Assembly: GCA_019244185.1 (NCBI GenBank) | Contig: JAFATB010000014.1 | Location: forward strand, 189,587 to 253,586 | Source: Acidobacteriota bacterium | GTDB lineage: Bacteria > Acidobacteriota > Thermoanaerobaculia > Gp7-AA8 | Reading direction: 5' to 3' | Length of the DNA stretch: 64,000 nt | Made by a program: the position numbers and the translations under genes | Part shown: piece after piece, positions 1-8,139 of the stretch | Position numbering within the stretch: the stretch's first letter is position 1 | How the letters are laid out: every line of letters begins with the position of its first letter | Notes under the pieces: generated by a model | What the model was told of the DNA's origin: nothing | Databases searched by the model: none | Seen by the model: only the letters and a program-made list of their open reading frames with translations

Positions 1-1067
1 ACACCTTTCTGCACTCGATCCTCCCGTCGTGGCCGACGCTCCTCGGCGGCCCGATCGGCGGGCACACGCCGACCGAATGGCTCTCGTTCCTCGTCTTCTG
101 GGGGATGAACATCTTCATCATCTACCGCGGCATGGACCTGCTGCGCATGGTCGAGAACTGGGCCGCGCCGTTCGTGCTCGTGATGACCGCGCTGCTCCTC
201 GCGTGGGCGCTCAATCGCGCGGGGGGACTCGGACATCTCGTCGCGCATCCCGGCAAGCTCAACTCGTGGGCGGCGTTCAAGCCGGTGTTCATCCCGTCGC
301 TCACGGCGATGATCGGCTTCTGGGCGACGCTCTCGCTGAACATGCCCGACTTCACGCGTTTCGGCCGCAGCCAGCGCGAGCAGGCGCTGGGACAAAGCGT
401 CGCGCTGCCGACGACGATGACCATCTTCGCCGCGATGGGCGTGATGATCACCTCCGCGGCGATGATCATTTACCCCGGCGAAGACATCAACAAGCTGTGG
501 GATCCGGTGCAGCTCGTCGGACACTTCACCCACGCGTGGATCGTGGCGATCTCGATGTTCACCGTCGTCGTGGCGACGCTCTCCGTCAACATCGCCGCGA
601 ACGTCGTCTCGCCCGCGAACGACTTCGCGAACGCGTTCCCGAAACACATCTCGTTCCGCACCGGCGGTCTCATCACCGGCATCGTCGGCATTCTGATGAT
701 GCCGTGGCGCCTGCTCGCCGATCCGAGCGGCTACATCTTCGCCTGGCTCCTCGGATACAGCGGCGGGCTCGGCTCGATCGCCGGCGTGCTCATCGCCGAC
801 TACTGGCTCGTGCGCGACAAGGAGCTGCGCCTCGCCGATCTCTATCGCGAGAACGGCGCGTACACGTACGAAGGCGGGTGGAACTGGCGCGCGGTCGTGG
901 CCACGCTCGCGGGCTGCTTCTTCGCGTGGATCGGCCTCGCGGTGCCGGCGCTCAAGCCGCTCTACGACTACGCGTGGTTCGTCGGCTTCGGCGTCGCGTT
1001 CGCCGTGCACTATCTGCTGATGAAGGTCTCGAAGCCGAAGATCGTGCCCGCGGCGGAAGTCGCGTAG
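1..1067 (+). CDS. NCS1-family nucleobase/cation symporter, 5' end outside window
   Basis: An integral membrane permease of the NCS1 family (cytosine, purine, uracil, thiamine or allantoin uptake driven by a cation gradient). The frame is open from base 3 and already encodes transporter sequence there, so the gene starts before the window and only about the last 355 residues are present. Successive hydrophobic helices are visible, along with family-like stretches such as NMPDFTRFGRS and NVVSPANDF and a late ADYWLVR segment. An ATG at 105 is internal and not the real start. The substrate cannot be decided from the sequence. A short 60-bp gap separates it from the downstream cupin gene on the same strand. 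Confidence 0.85.
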   Translation, partial: TFLHSILPSWPTLLGGPIGGHTPTEWLSFLVFWGMNIFIIYRGMDLLRMVENWAAPFVLVMTALLLAWALNRAGGLGHLVAHPGKLNSWAAFKPVFIPSLTAMIGFWATLSLNMPDFTRFGRSQREQALGQSVALPTTMTIFAAMGVMITSAAMIIYPGEDINKLWDPVQLVGHFTHAWIVAISMFTVVVATLSVNIAANVVSPANDFANAFPKHISFRTGGLITGIVGILMMPWRLLADPSGYIFAWLLGYSGGLGSIAGVLIADYWLVRDKELRLADLYRENGAYTYEGGWNWRAVVATLAGCFFAWIGLAVPALKPLYDYAWFVGFGVAFAVHYLLMKVSKPKIVPAAEVA

Positions 1068-1126
1068 CGCCGCGGCAATCCATCGCTCGTTCCGCGCCGT
1101 AGTGACGGCGTAAGGAGACGAGCACC

Positions 1127-1561
1127 ATGGAATCGATCGTCAGCAATGCAAACGACGGCGTGCGCCTGCGCGTCGTCGGCGACACGATGCGCGTCCTCGC
1201 CACGAGCAAGCAGACCGGCGGCGCGTACGAGGTCTTCGAGATGGAAGGGCCGGAAGGCAGCGGTCCGCCGCCGCACGCGCATCCGTGGGCGGAGGCGTAC
1301 GTCGTGCTGGAAGGGGAGGCGGACGTCTTCCTCGACGGCGCGCATCTCGAGGCCAGGCCCGGCTGCTTCTTCCAGATCCCCGCGGGTATCACGCACGCGT
1401 ACCGCATCAAGTCACCGCGCGCGAAGTTCGTCGTGATCACGAGCCCCGGCGGCGCGCACGACTTCTTCCGGGAGATGGACGCGGAGACCGCCGGCGGCTG
1501 CGACGACATGCAGAAGGTCATCGCCGTCGCGTTGCGTCACGGCTTCAGCGTTCCGCAGTAA
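1127..1561 (+). CDS. Single-domain cupin protein
   Basis: A 144-residue soluble protein with one cupin-2 beta-barrel. The first cupin motif appears as PPPHAHPWAEAYVVLEGEADV (about residues 47-67), giving His, His and Glu as likely metal ligands; the second motif is PAGITHAYR near residue 85. No second domain is present, so it may be a small dioxygenase, an isomerase or a sensor; the sequence does not tell. The ATG is preceded by a clear ribosome site (AAGGAG, about 10 bases upstream). It lies between the NCS1 permease and a small unknown gene, all on the plus strand. Confidence 0.82.
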   Translation: MESIVSNANDGVRLRVVGDTMRVLATSKQTGGAYEVFEMEGPEGSGPPPHAHPWAEAYVVLEGEADVFLDGAHLEARPGCFFQIPAGITHAYRIKSPRAKFVVITSPGGAHDFFREMDAETAGGCDDMQKVIAVALRHGFSVPQ

Positions 1562-1609
1562 CGCGCGCCTGTCTCGCGGCGGCGGATCCCGCCGCCGCGG
1601 CGCGTCCTT

Positions 1610-1615
1610 TATCAT
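1610..1615 (+). promoter_or_regulatory. -10-like hexamer TATCAT, leaderless type
   Basis: TATCAT ends exactly 7 bases before the ATG at 1623 and no ribosome site lies between them. Transcription would start at or next to the A of the start codon. The same arrangement is seen at several other genes in the window. Confidence 0.4.
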
Positions 1616-1622
1616 CACGCGC

Positions 1623-2000
1623 ATGGATGATTTCGACGCGCTGTGGCGCTCGTCGGTGCGCTTCCGCCGCGCATCGCGCGAGCTGCAGACGCTGCTGCGC
1701 GGCGTGCACGATGCGTTCGGCAGCGACGACGACGCGCAGCTGCGCGCCGCGCTGGAACGGCTGCTCGTGTTCCTCGCCAGCTCCGAAGGACGCACGGACG
1801 CGAACTGCGCGACGACGTACTACTTCATGACCGCGGCCGAGCCGCGCTGGCGTGCCGCGCGCGCGGAGCTGCGCGCGATCTTCGACGACATGAGCGGCAC
1901 GCTGCAGGACTCGGTCTACGCGCCCGACATCGCCAGGACGTTCGAGGCCACGCCGGAGCAGCTGCTCGCGCGACTGCGCGCGGTCACGACATCCAGTTGA
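1623..2000 (+). CDS. Hypothetical protein, 125 aa
   Basis: I do not recognise the family. The product is a predicted all-alpha soluble protein with no signal peptide or membrane segment; it contains Trp, Tyr and Phe in a pattern unlike a shadow frame, for example ATTYYFMTAAEPRW near residues 64-77. There is no ribosome site; a TATCAT hexamer sits 7 bases upstream of the ATG, which fits leaderless expression. The last 17 bp overlap the 3' end of the convergent aldehyde dehydrogenase gene. Coding use matches its neighbours. Confidence 0.6.
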   Translation: MDDFDALWRSSVRFRRASRELQTLLRGVHDAFGSDDDAQLRAALERLLVFLASSEGRTDANCATTYYFMTAAEPRWRAARAELRAIFDDMSGTLQDSVYAPDIARTFEATPEQLLARLRAVTTSS

Positions 2001-3468
2001 CGCCGGCTTCCTTGTTCCACTTCGTGGTCATCTTCTTCGCGCGCGTCCACAGCTCGATCGAGCCGCGGCCGGTGATGTCGCCGGTGCCGAACTTCGACTC
2101 GTTCCAGCCGCCGAAGCCGAACGGCTCGCGCGGCACGGGCACGCCGACGTTGACGCCGACCATGCCGGCGCTCGCCTTCTCCATCACGTAACGCGCGACG
2201 CCGCCGCTCTCCGTGAACACCGACGCCGCGTTGCCGTAGCGCGAGCGCTGCTGCACCGCCAGCGCCTCATCGACGTCGTTCGCGCGGATGATGACCATCA
2301 CCGGTCCGAAGATCTCTTCCTGCGCGATGCGCATGTCGGGCGTGACGTGATCGATGAGCGTCGGTCCGACGTAGAAGCCGTTTTCTTTCCCCGGCACCAC
2401 GCACCCGCGTCCATCCACGAGCACTTTCGCGCCCGCCTCTTCCGCCTCGGTGATGTAGCGCTCGATGCGCTCCTTCGCCGCCTTCGAGATCACCGGGCCG
2501 ATGTTGACGCCCGGCACCATCGCCCGGACGACGCGCACCATGCGCTCGATGATCGGATCGGTCTTGCCGACGGCCATCATCACCGACGCGGCCATGCAGC
2601 GCTGACCCGCGCAACCGGACATCGACGCCACGACGTTCGTCGACGTCATCTCCGGCTCGGCGTCCGGCATCACGATCAGATGATTCTTCGCGCCGCCGAG
2701 GGCGAGGACGCGTTTGAGGCTCGCGGAGCCGCGGCGGTAGACGATCTTCGCGACGTGCGTCGAGCCGACGAAGCTGATCGCGTCGATGAAGGGATGGTCG
2801 CAGATCGCCTCGACGGTTTGCTGGCCGCCGTGCACGATGTTCAGCACGCCGTCGGGCAGGCCCGCCTCGCGCAGCAGCTCCGCGATGCGGCCCGCGCTGA
2901 GCGGCACCTGCTCGGATGGTTTGAGCACCATGCAATTGCCGAGGGCCAGTGCGTTCGGGATGGTCCAGTTGGGGACCATGTTGGGGAAGTTGAACGGCGT
3001 GATCGACGCGACGACGCCCACCGGGTAATGCTCGACGCGGCATTCGACGCCGCGCGAGACCTCGAGCACTTCGCCCGCGACGATTTGCGGCAGCGAGCAC
3101 GCGAACTCGCACAACTCCGCCGACTTCAGCACTTCCGCTTCCGCTTCGCCGCGCACTTTTCCGTTCTCTTCCGACACGAGCGCGGCGAGGCTGTCGATGT
3201 TTTTCTCGAGCAGCGCCTTGTAACGGTAGAAGACCTGCGCGCGCTCCTTGATCGGCGTGGCCGCCCACGCCGGCTGCGCCGCTCGTGCCGCATCGACCGC
3301 GCGGTCCACCTCCGATGCGCCGGACAGCGGCACACGCGAGATCACCTCGCCGGTCGACGGATCGGTGACGTCGAGAAACTCGCGCTCGGGGGCGTCGACG
3401 AACGAGCCGCCGATGTAGTTGCGAACATCAGGATGACGGGTGGGCGCTTCGCGCTCGATGGCGGACAT
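1984..3468 (-). CDS. mmsA: Methylmalonate-semialdehyde dehydrogenase (acylating)
   Basis: A 494-residue CoA-dependent aldehyde dehydrogenase that converts (methyl)malonate semialdehyde to propionyl-CoA or acetyl-CoA with NAD+, in valine, thymine or inositol breakdown. The catalytic cysteine is Cys291 in GQRCMAAS, a context typical of MMSDH and unlike most other ALDHs. ITPFNFPN near residue 156 and the nucleotide-binding FVGST near 233 are present. The frame stays open further upstream, but the ATG at 3468 is chosen because the family N-terminus starts there and a GGAGG site lies just before it. The C-terminal region PREPFGFGGWNESKFG is typical of the family. It is not in an obvious valine operon here. 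Confidence 0.93.
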   Translation of the reverse strand: MSAIEREAPTRHPDVRNYIGGSFVDAPEREFLDVTDPSTGEVISRVPLSGASEVDRAVDAARAAQPAWAATPIKERAQVFYRYKALLEKNIDSLAALVSEENGKVRGEAEAEVLKSAELCEFACSLPQIVAGEVLEVSRGVECRVEHYPVGVVASITPFNFPNMVPNWTIPNALALGNCMVLKPSEQVPLSAGRIAELLREAGLPDGVLNIVHGGQQTVEAICDHPFIDAISFVGSTHVAKIVYRRGSASLKRVLALGGAKNHLIVMPDAEPEMTSTNVVASMSGCAGQRCMAASVMMAVGKTDPIIERMVRVVRAMVPGVNIGPVISKAAKERIERYITEAEEAGAKVLVDGRGCVVPGKENGFYVGPTLIDHVTPDMRIAQEEIFGPVMVIIRANDVDEALAVQQRSRYGNAASVFTESGGVARYVMEKASAGMVGVNVGVPVPREPFGFGGWNESKFGTGDITGRGSIELWTRAKKMTTKWNKEAGVNWMS

Positions 3469-3517
3469 TGGATTCCTCCGGTTGATCGGCGCCAATGTAC
3501 GCGAAGCCGCGCGAGAG

Positions 3518-4231
3518 TCAATGCGCCGGCGACGGCGCGAGCGACCCGCCCGCGTCGCGCCACTTGCCCGCATCGACGCCTTTCGCGAGGAACCACACCG
3601 TCATCACCACCAGCGCGAGGAACATCGGCAGCAGCATCACCTCGGACGTATACGCCGGCGTGAGGACATACGTGAGGCTGCGCACGATGAACGAGAAGCC
3701 GGCCAGCGCCAGCACGAGGCCGACGAGCTTCGGCACGTAGCCGGAGCGGAACATGAGATAGCCGCGGAGGAGGCTGGCGAGGCCATAGAACACCATGAAG
3801 ATCGCGCCGCAGCAGCCGTACGCCTTCAGCGAGAGCAGCGCCAGCGTGTGCAGCTGCTGGGGCGTGAAGGTCTTCAGATACGCGGCGTCGCGCAGGAGCA
3901 GCGTCGGCGCGAAGTAGAAGAACTCGGCCACGCCGAACAGCGCCGTCGAGATCAGGCCGAGGAAGGCGGTGAAGAGCGCGAGATACTTCTGCACCGGCGC
4001 GAGCAGGACGTAGAACAGCAGTGCCAGCGCGACGTCGCAGACGGCTTCGACGAGATAGCTCGCGAAGCCGGCGCGAAAGAGCGCGTTGGAGGTGATGATG
4101 GTGCGCGCCGTCACCTCCGCGTCGTTCGACGCCAGCATCTTCGACGGCACGTAACCCTCGCCGATGCCGCCGGCGATCATGGAGAGCAACAGCAGTACGC
4201 CGATGATCCGCGCGTAGGTCTGAATCGTCAT
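3518..4231 (-). CDS. DUF4386 family multi-pass membrane protein
   Basis: A 237-residue protein with about six hydrophobic helices, beginning with YARIIGVLLLLSMIAGGIGE and including GYVPSKML, features typical of DUF4386 proteins. The function of this family is unknown. The ATG at 4231 is chosen over upstream starts in the same frame because AAGGAG lies 6 to 7 bases before it and it directly precedes the first membrane helix. It is divergent from the downstream amino-acid permease with about 120 bp between them, a region that probably holds both promoters. Confidence 0.8.
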   Translation of the reverse strand: MTIQTYARIIGVLLLLSMIAGGIGEGYVPSKMLASNDAEVTARTIITSNALFRAGFASYLVEAVCDVALALLFYVLLAPVQKYLALFTAFLGLISTALFGVAEFFYFAPTLLLRDAAYLKTFTPQQLHTLALLSLKAYGCCGAIFMVFYGLASLLRGYLMFRSGYVPKLVGLVLALAGFSFIVRSLTYVLTPAYTSEVMLLPMFLALVVMTVWFLAKGVDAGKWRDAGGSLAPSPAH

Positions 4232-4350
4232 CGCAGACTCCTTGTGTATGTTGAGCATACGCAGGTCGCCGCCGATGGTTGCCGTCACGCTCCGCCGCCC
4301 GCGCAATCCGCTTGACCCGTTTGCGGTCGCGCCCGCATGATTCGCCGCAC

Positions 4351-5931
4351 ATGTCGATGATCGGGCAGTTGCTCCGCACGAAGTCGCTCGACGAGCTGGT
4401 CGCCGAGACCGAAGAAGAGGGGCACCAGCTCAAGAAAGCCCTCGGGCCGTTGAACCTCGTCGCGCTCGGGATCGGCGCGATCATCGGCGCGGGCATCTTC
4501 GCCACGATCGGCACGGCCGCGGCGGGCGATCCGTCGCGTCCCGGAGCCGGTCCCGCGTTGATGCTCTCGTTCGTGCTCACCGCGATCGTCTGCGGCTTCA
4601 CGGCGCTCTGCTACGCGGAGTTCGCGTCGATGGTCCCCGTGGCCGGCTCCGCGTACACGTATTCGTACGCGACGCTCGGTGAAATGGTGGCGTGGATCAT
4701 CGGCTGGGATCTGCTCATCGAATACGCGATCGGCAACGTCGCCGTCGCCATCTCGTGGGCGAACTACTTCAACACGCTCATCGAAGGCACGCCGTTCCGC
4801 TTACCGGCGTGGCTCACCGTCGACTACCACACCGCGCTCACGCGCATGCCGCAGGTCGTCGCCGCGGCGCCGCACATCTTCGGCATTCCGATCATCTTCA
4901 ATGTCCTCGCGGTGGCCATCGTCACGCTGATCACGATCGTGCTCGTGTGGGGCGTGCGCGAGTCCGCCGGCTTCAACTTCTGGATGGTGGCCATCAAGCT
5001 GGTGGTCCTCGGCTTCTTCGCGTTCGTCAGCTTCAAATACGTCGACACGAAGAACTGGCACCCGTTCGCGCCGAACGGCTTCCACGGCATCCTCACCGGC
5101 GCGTCGATCGTCTTCTTCGCGTACATCGGCTTCGACGCCGTGTCGACGACGGCGGAGGAAGCGCGCAATCCGAAGCGCGACATGCCCATCGGCATCATCG
5201 GCTCGCTGATCATCTGCACGATCATCTACGCCGTCATCGCGGCCATCTTCACCGGACTCATTCCGTATCAGGCGCTGGTGCACACGCTCTCGAGCGAACA
5301 GGCCGAGCCGCTCACGCTGGCGATGAAGTACGTGTCGATGCCGGGGTGGATGGTGAAGGTCGTCGCCTTCGGCTCGGTCATCGCGCACACGGCCGTGCTG
5401 CTCGTGTTCCAGATGGGACAGCCGCGCATCTTCTTCGCCATGTCGCGCGACGGCCTCCTGCCGCCGGCGCTGGCGAAGGTGCATCCGAAGTACAGGACGC
5501 CGCACGTCGGCACGATCATCACCGGCGTCTTCGTCGGCGTGGCGGCGCTGTTCTCGTCGCTCGACGAGATGGTCGACCTCACGAACATCGGAACGCTGTT
5601 CGCGTTCTTCCTGGTCTGCATCGGCATCATGATCCTGCGCGTGCGCGACCCGCACCGGGAGCGCGGCTTCCGCGTGCCGGGGCCGTACTGGTTCCTCCCG
5701 GTGCTCGGCGCGATCTCGTGCGTCGTGCTCGCGGTCGCGCTGCCGTGGAAGTCGTGGTGGCGCTTCGGCATCTGGCTGGTTGTCGGCCTGGTCTTCTACT
5801 TCCTCTACGGTTACCGCCACAGCCGTCTGCGCACGGGGCGCGGACCGAACCTGCCGCCTCCGGCGCACAAGCTCGCGCACGGATTCAATCCGGAGCAGCA
5901 GTTCCCGGATCGCGACGTGAACGAGCGCTAG
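4351..5931 (+). CDS. APC-superfamily cationic amino-acid permease
   Basis: A 526-residue transporter with about 12 to 14 membrane helices. The first helix contains GIGAIIGAGIF, the substrate-binding signature of amino acid/polyamine/organocation permeases, and helix 6 contains FFAYIGFDAVSTTAEE, which is diagnostic of the cationic amino-acid transporter branch (YfnA/YhdG-like). The ATG at 4351 is preferred to a TTG at 4279 because the upstream 24 residues are Arg/Ser-rich and unlike the family; a second ATG follows at 4357. The next gene, a DUF985 cupin, starts 2 bases after the stop and is probably co-transcribed. Confidence 0.88.
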   Translation: MSMIGQLLRTKSLDELVAETEEEGHQLKKALGPLNLVALGIGAIIGAGIFATIGTAAAGDPSRPGAGPALMLSFVLTAIVCGFTALCYAEFASMVPVAGSAYTYSYATLGEMVAWIIGWDLLIEYAIGNVAVAISWANYFNTLIEGTPFRLPAWLTVDYHTALTRMPQVVAAAPHIFGIPIIFNVLAVAIVTLITIVLVWGVRESAGFNFWMVAIKLVVLGFFAFVSFKYVDTKNWHPFAPNGFHGILTGASIVFFAYIGFDAVSTTAEEARNPKRDMPIGIIGSLIICTIIYAVIAAIFTGLIPYQALVHTLSSEQAEPLTLAMKYVSMPGWMVKVVAFGSVIAHTAVLLVFQMGQPRIFFAMSRDGLLPPALAKVHPKYRTPHVGTIITGVFVGVAALFSSLDEMVDLTNIGTLFAFFLVCIGIMILRVRDPHRERGFRVPGPYWFLPVLGAISCVVLAVALPWKSWWRFGIWLVVGLVFYFLYGYRHSRLRTGRGPNLPPPAHKLAHGFNPEQQFPDRDVNER

Positions 5932-5933
5932 AC

Positions 5934-6344
5934 GTGCATCCGCGCGCGCGGCAGCTCATCGACGCGCGCGGACTCGCGCCGCATCCCGAGGGCGGGTGGT
6001 ACCGGCAGGTGTTCAAGTCGGAGGAGCGGGTGGTGCGGCTGCACGACGGCGCGAACCGCAGCGCGCTGACGACGATCGAGTTCCTGCTCGTCGAAGGGAC
6101 GCACAGCGCGTGGCATCGCGTGCAGTCGGACGAGGTGTGGCATTTCTACGAAGGCGATCCGCTCGAGCTCATCGTGCGTGACGACAAGCGCGAAACCGCG
6201 GTCGTGCTGGACGAAGATTATCGCGTGCACGTCGTGCCCGCGCGCGCGTGGCAGTCGGCGCGTCCGCTCGGCGCGTACGCGTTCGTCGGCTGCACGGTCG
6301 GACCGGGCTTCGAGTTCGACGACTTCACGATGACCGGCGACTGA
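5934..6344 (+). CDS. DUF985 / cupin_5 family protein
   Basis: A 136-residue cupin of the DUF985 family. Family features are HPEGGWYRQVF (residues 17-27), LLVEGTHSAWHRVQSDEVWHFYEGDPL (about 52-78) and the ending GCTVGPGFEFDDFTM. Structures in this family are sugar- or nucleotide-like-ligand cupins without a firmly assigned reaction. The GTG at 5934 is chosen because it lies 2 bases after the permease stop and directly at the family N-terminus; longer in-frame starts would run through the permease gene. Translation is probably coupled to the permease. Confidence 0.8.
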   Translation: MHPRARQLIDARGLAPHPEGGWYRQVFKSEERVVRLHDGANRSALTTIEFLLVEGTHSAWHRVQSDEVWHFYEGDPLELIVRDDKRETAVVLDEDYRVHVVPARAWQSARPLGAYAFVGCTVGPGFEFDDFTMTGD

Positions 6345-6350
6345 CGCGCG

Positions 6351-6727
6351 TCATGCGCGCGGATTCGGCGTCGCGGAGAGCGTCCGGATGCGCCACTCGG
6401 CGCCGTCGGCGAGCAGCATCACCGACAGGCGATGCGGGAGATCGTACGGGCGGCCGTTCGGCGCTTTCACGTCGCGCAGAATGCCGTCGATGTCGGCGAC
6501 CGTGACGTCGTGCTCGCGGCGCCGTGCACGACCTGCAACTCGCTCGCGGACATGCTGCCGGCGTGTTCCTCGCGCAGCACGCCGAGGATCGCGTCGCGGC
6601 CGACCGCGCGCCTGCCCCACGGATGATTCAGCTCGCCGTCGTCGGTCCAGAGACGCGCCAGCGCGTCCGCATCGTGACGATTCCACGCGGCACAGAAGCG
6701 CGCGACCAGATCCTGCAGCTCGTCCAT
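6351..6727 (-). pseudogene. SnoaL/NTF2-like (SgcJ/EcaC-type) protein with a -1 frameshift
   Basis: Read from the ATG at 6727, the first about 70 residues are good SnoaL-like sequence (DLVARFCAAWNRHDADALAR, then LWTDDGELNHPWGRR and ELQVVHGA). After about base 6515 that frame turns into Arg/Ser/Thr-rich nonsense, while the neighbouring frame continues the fold as EHDVTVADIDGILRDV, then RPYDLPHRLSVMLL and the ending SATPNPRA. Adding one base in the GCCGCGAGC region would restore a single 125-residue protein, the usual family length. So this is either a recent one-base deletion or a sequencing error. Such proteins are small alpha+beta cone folds; the ligand is unknown. Confidence 0.7.
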
Positions 6728-6770
6728 CGCCACGCGATCGAGCAAGCTGCACGCCTGCCTCGGCCGCGAC

Positions 6771-6786
6771 TGTCCGAAATCGGACA
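6771..6786. promoter_or_regulatory. 16-bp inverted repeat TGTCCGA-AA-TCGGACA
   Basis: Perfect 7-bp arms around AA, about 107 bp before the adaptor gene start and about 100 bp before the expected transcription start. The position and symmetry suit an upstream activator or dimeric repressor site for the efflux operon. Confidence 0.45.
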
Positions 6787-6802
6787 GCTCGTCACGCAAC
6801 TG

Positions 6803-6816
6803 AACAGCATGCTGTT
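6803..6816. promoter_or_regulatory. 14-bp perfect palindrome AACAGCATGCTGTT
   Basis: An uninterrupted palindrome about 70 bp upstream of the expected start of the efflux operon, followed by a weaker GTTTGT...ACAAAC inverted repeat (about 6813-6836). It is a candidate binding site for the NtrC-family protein encoded further down the operon. Confidence 0.45.
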
Positions 6817-6846
6817 TGTAAATCGATGAAAACAAACGATTCCGAG

Positions 6847-6863
6847 TTGGCGTGCCGCTCGCG
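6847..6863 (+). promoter_or_regulatory. Candidate sigma-54 (-24/-12) promoter
   Basis: TTGGCGTGCCGCTCGCG matches the -24 block TTGGC and G, and the -12 GC, with the required 10-base spacing between the invariant GG (6849-6850) and GC (6861-6862). The -12 block is imperfect (TCGC instead of TTGC). The start point would fall near 6874, only a few bases before the ATG at 6878. It fits the NtrC-like regulator in the operon. Confidence 0.4.
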
Positions 6864-6877
6864 ATAGAGCGGCGTCG

Positions 6878-8122
6878 ATGGATCGGGAAATCGCACAGGA
6901 CGTTCGCACGCGGCGCACGATGCGGCGCGTCATCACCGTCGTCATCGCGCTGGCGGCGGTCGCGTTCTTCTTCGCCGCGACGGTGGCGTGGCTGCGGCCT
7001 TCCTTGCGGCGGAACGATCTCGTCTTCGCGCGCGTCGAGCGCGGCTCGATCGAGGCGACGGTGCAGGCGAACGGTACGGTCGTCCCGCTCGTCGAGCAGG
7101 TCGTCTCCAGCCCCGTCGAGGCGCGCGTGCTGCGCATCGTGCACCGCGCCGGCGATCGCGTGCATGCGGGCGACGAGCTGCTGCAGCTCGACACCGCGGC
7201 CGCGAGCCTCGACGCCGCGCGGCTCACCGAGCGCGTCGCGCAGAAGGAAAGCGAAGACACGCAACTGCGTCTGCGGCTCGAGGACTCCGTCGCGAACACC
7301 GCCGCGCAGCTCGAACAGAAGCGGCTCGACGCGCAGATCCTCCAGTACACCGCGCAGCAGAAGGGCAAGCTCGGCGCGGAAGGCCTCGCGACGCAGCAGG
7401 AAGTGCTCGCCGCGCAGGCGGCGGCGAAGAAGAGCGACATCGAGATCCGCCAGCTCGAGGAAGCGCTCGTGCGCGCGCGCCGTTCCGCCGCCGCGCAACT
7501 CTCCGCCTCCTCGACCGACCTCGGCATCGCCCGCCGTGAGCGCGACGAGTCGCGCCGGCAGCTGGACCTCGCGATGCTGCGCGCCGACCGCGACGGCGTC
7601 GTCACGTGGGTCGTGCCCGACGAAGGCGCGACCGTGCGCCGCGGCGATCTCGTCGCGCGTATCGCCGACCTCTCCGCGTTCAAGGTCGTGGCCACGATCT
7701 CCGACATCCACGCCTCCGAACTCGCGCCGGGCATGCGCGCGCGCGTGAAGCTCGACGAGGCGAACGTCATCGGCGGCGCGGTCTCGAGCGTCGATCCGCG
7801 CATCGAGAACGGCGCGATGACGTTCACCGTCGCGCTCGACCGCGCGTCGCATCCGATGCTGCGCAACAACCTGCGCGTCGACGTCTTCACCGTCACCGGC
7901 CATCGCGCCGGCGTCCTCTCCGCGCAACGCGGCGTGCTCGGGCGGCGCGGCGAGGACTACGCGTTCGTCGTGCGCGGCGACGAGCTCGTACGCGTGCCCG
8001 CGCAGTTCGGCCTCGCCGGCGACGACCGCATCCAGATCGTCTCCGGCCTCCGCGAAGGAGACCTCGTCGTGGTCTCCGACATGAGCGACTACAAAGACGT
8101 GGCGCGCGTGCGCCTCAAGTAA
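6878..8122 (+). CDS. HlyD/MacA-type periplasmic adaptor of an ABC export system
   Basis: A 414-residue membrane-fusion protein. Residues 20-40 form an N-terminal membrane anchor; a barrel-sandwich/lipoyl part starts with VERGSIEATVQANGTVVPL; residues about 110-225 form a long coiled-coil hairpin rich in Gln, Glu and Arg; beta-barrel strands follow (DRDGVVTWVVPDEGATVRRG). It should bridge inner-membrane permeases to an outer-membrane channel. It is the first gene of an operon with an ABC ATPase and two MacB-like permeases, and the ATPase ATG follows after 17 bp. No TolC-like gene is present in the window. The substrate is unknown. Confidence 0.87.
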   Translation: MDREIAQDVRTRRTMRRVITVVIALAAVAFFFAATVAWLRPSLRRNDLVFARVERGSIEATVQANGTVVPLVEQVVSSPVEARVLRIVHRAGDRVHAGDELLQLDTAAASLDAARLTERVAQKESEDTQLRLRLEDSVANTAAQLEQKRLDAQILQYTAQQKGKLGAEGLATQQEVLAAQAAAKKSDIEIRQLEEALVRARRSAAAQLSASSTDLGIARRERDESRRQLDLAMLRADRDGVVTWVVPDEGATVRRGDLVARIADLSAFKVVATISDIHASELAPGMRARVKLDEANVIGGAVSSVDPRIENGAMTFTVALDRASHPMLRNNLRVDVFTVTGHRAGVLSAQRGVLGRRGEDYAFVVRGDELVRVPAQFGLAGDDRIQIVSGLREGDLVVVSDMSDYKDVARVRLK

Positions 8123-8139
8123 TCGAAGGAGAAACCGTC

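Noticed and set aside
4692..5933. Upstream extension of the DUF985 cupin through the permease gene
   Set aside because: The extra 400 codons are a His/Arg-rich shadow of the permease; the real start is the GTG after the permease stop.
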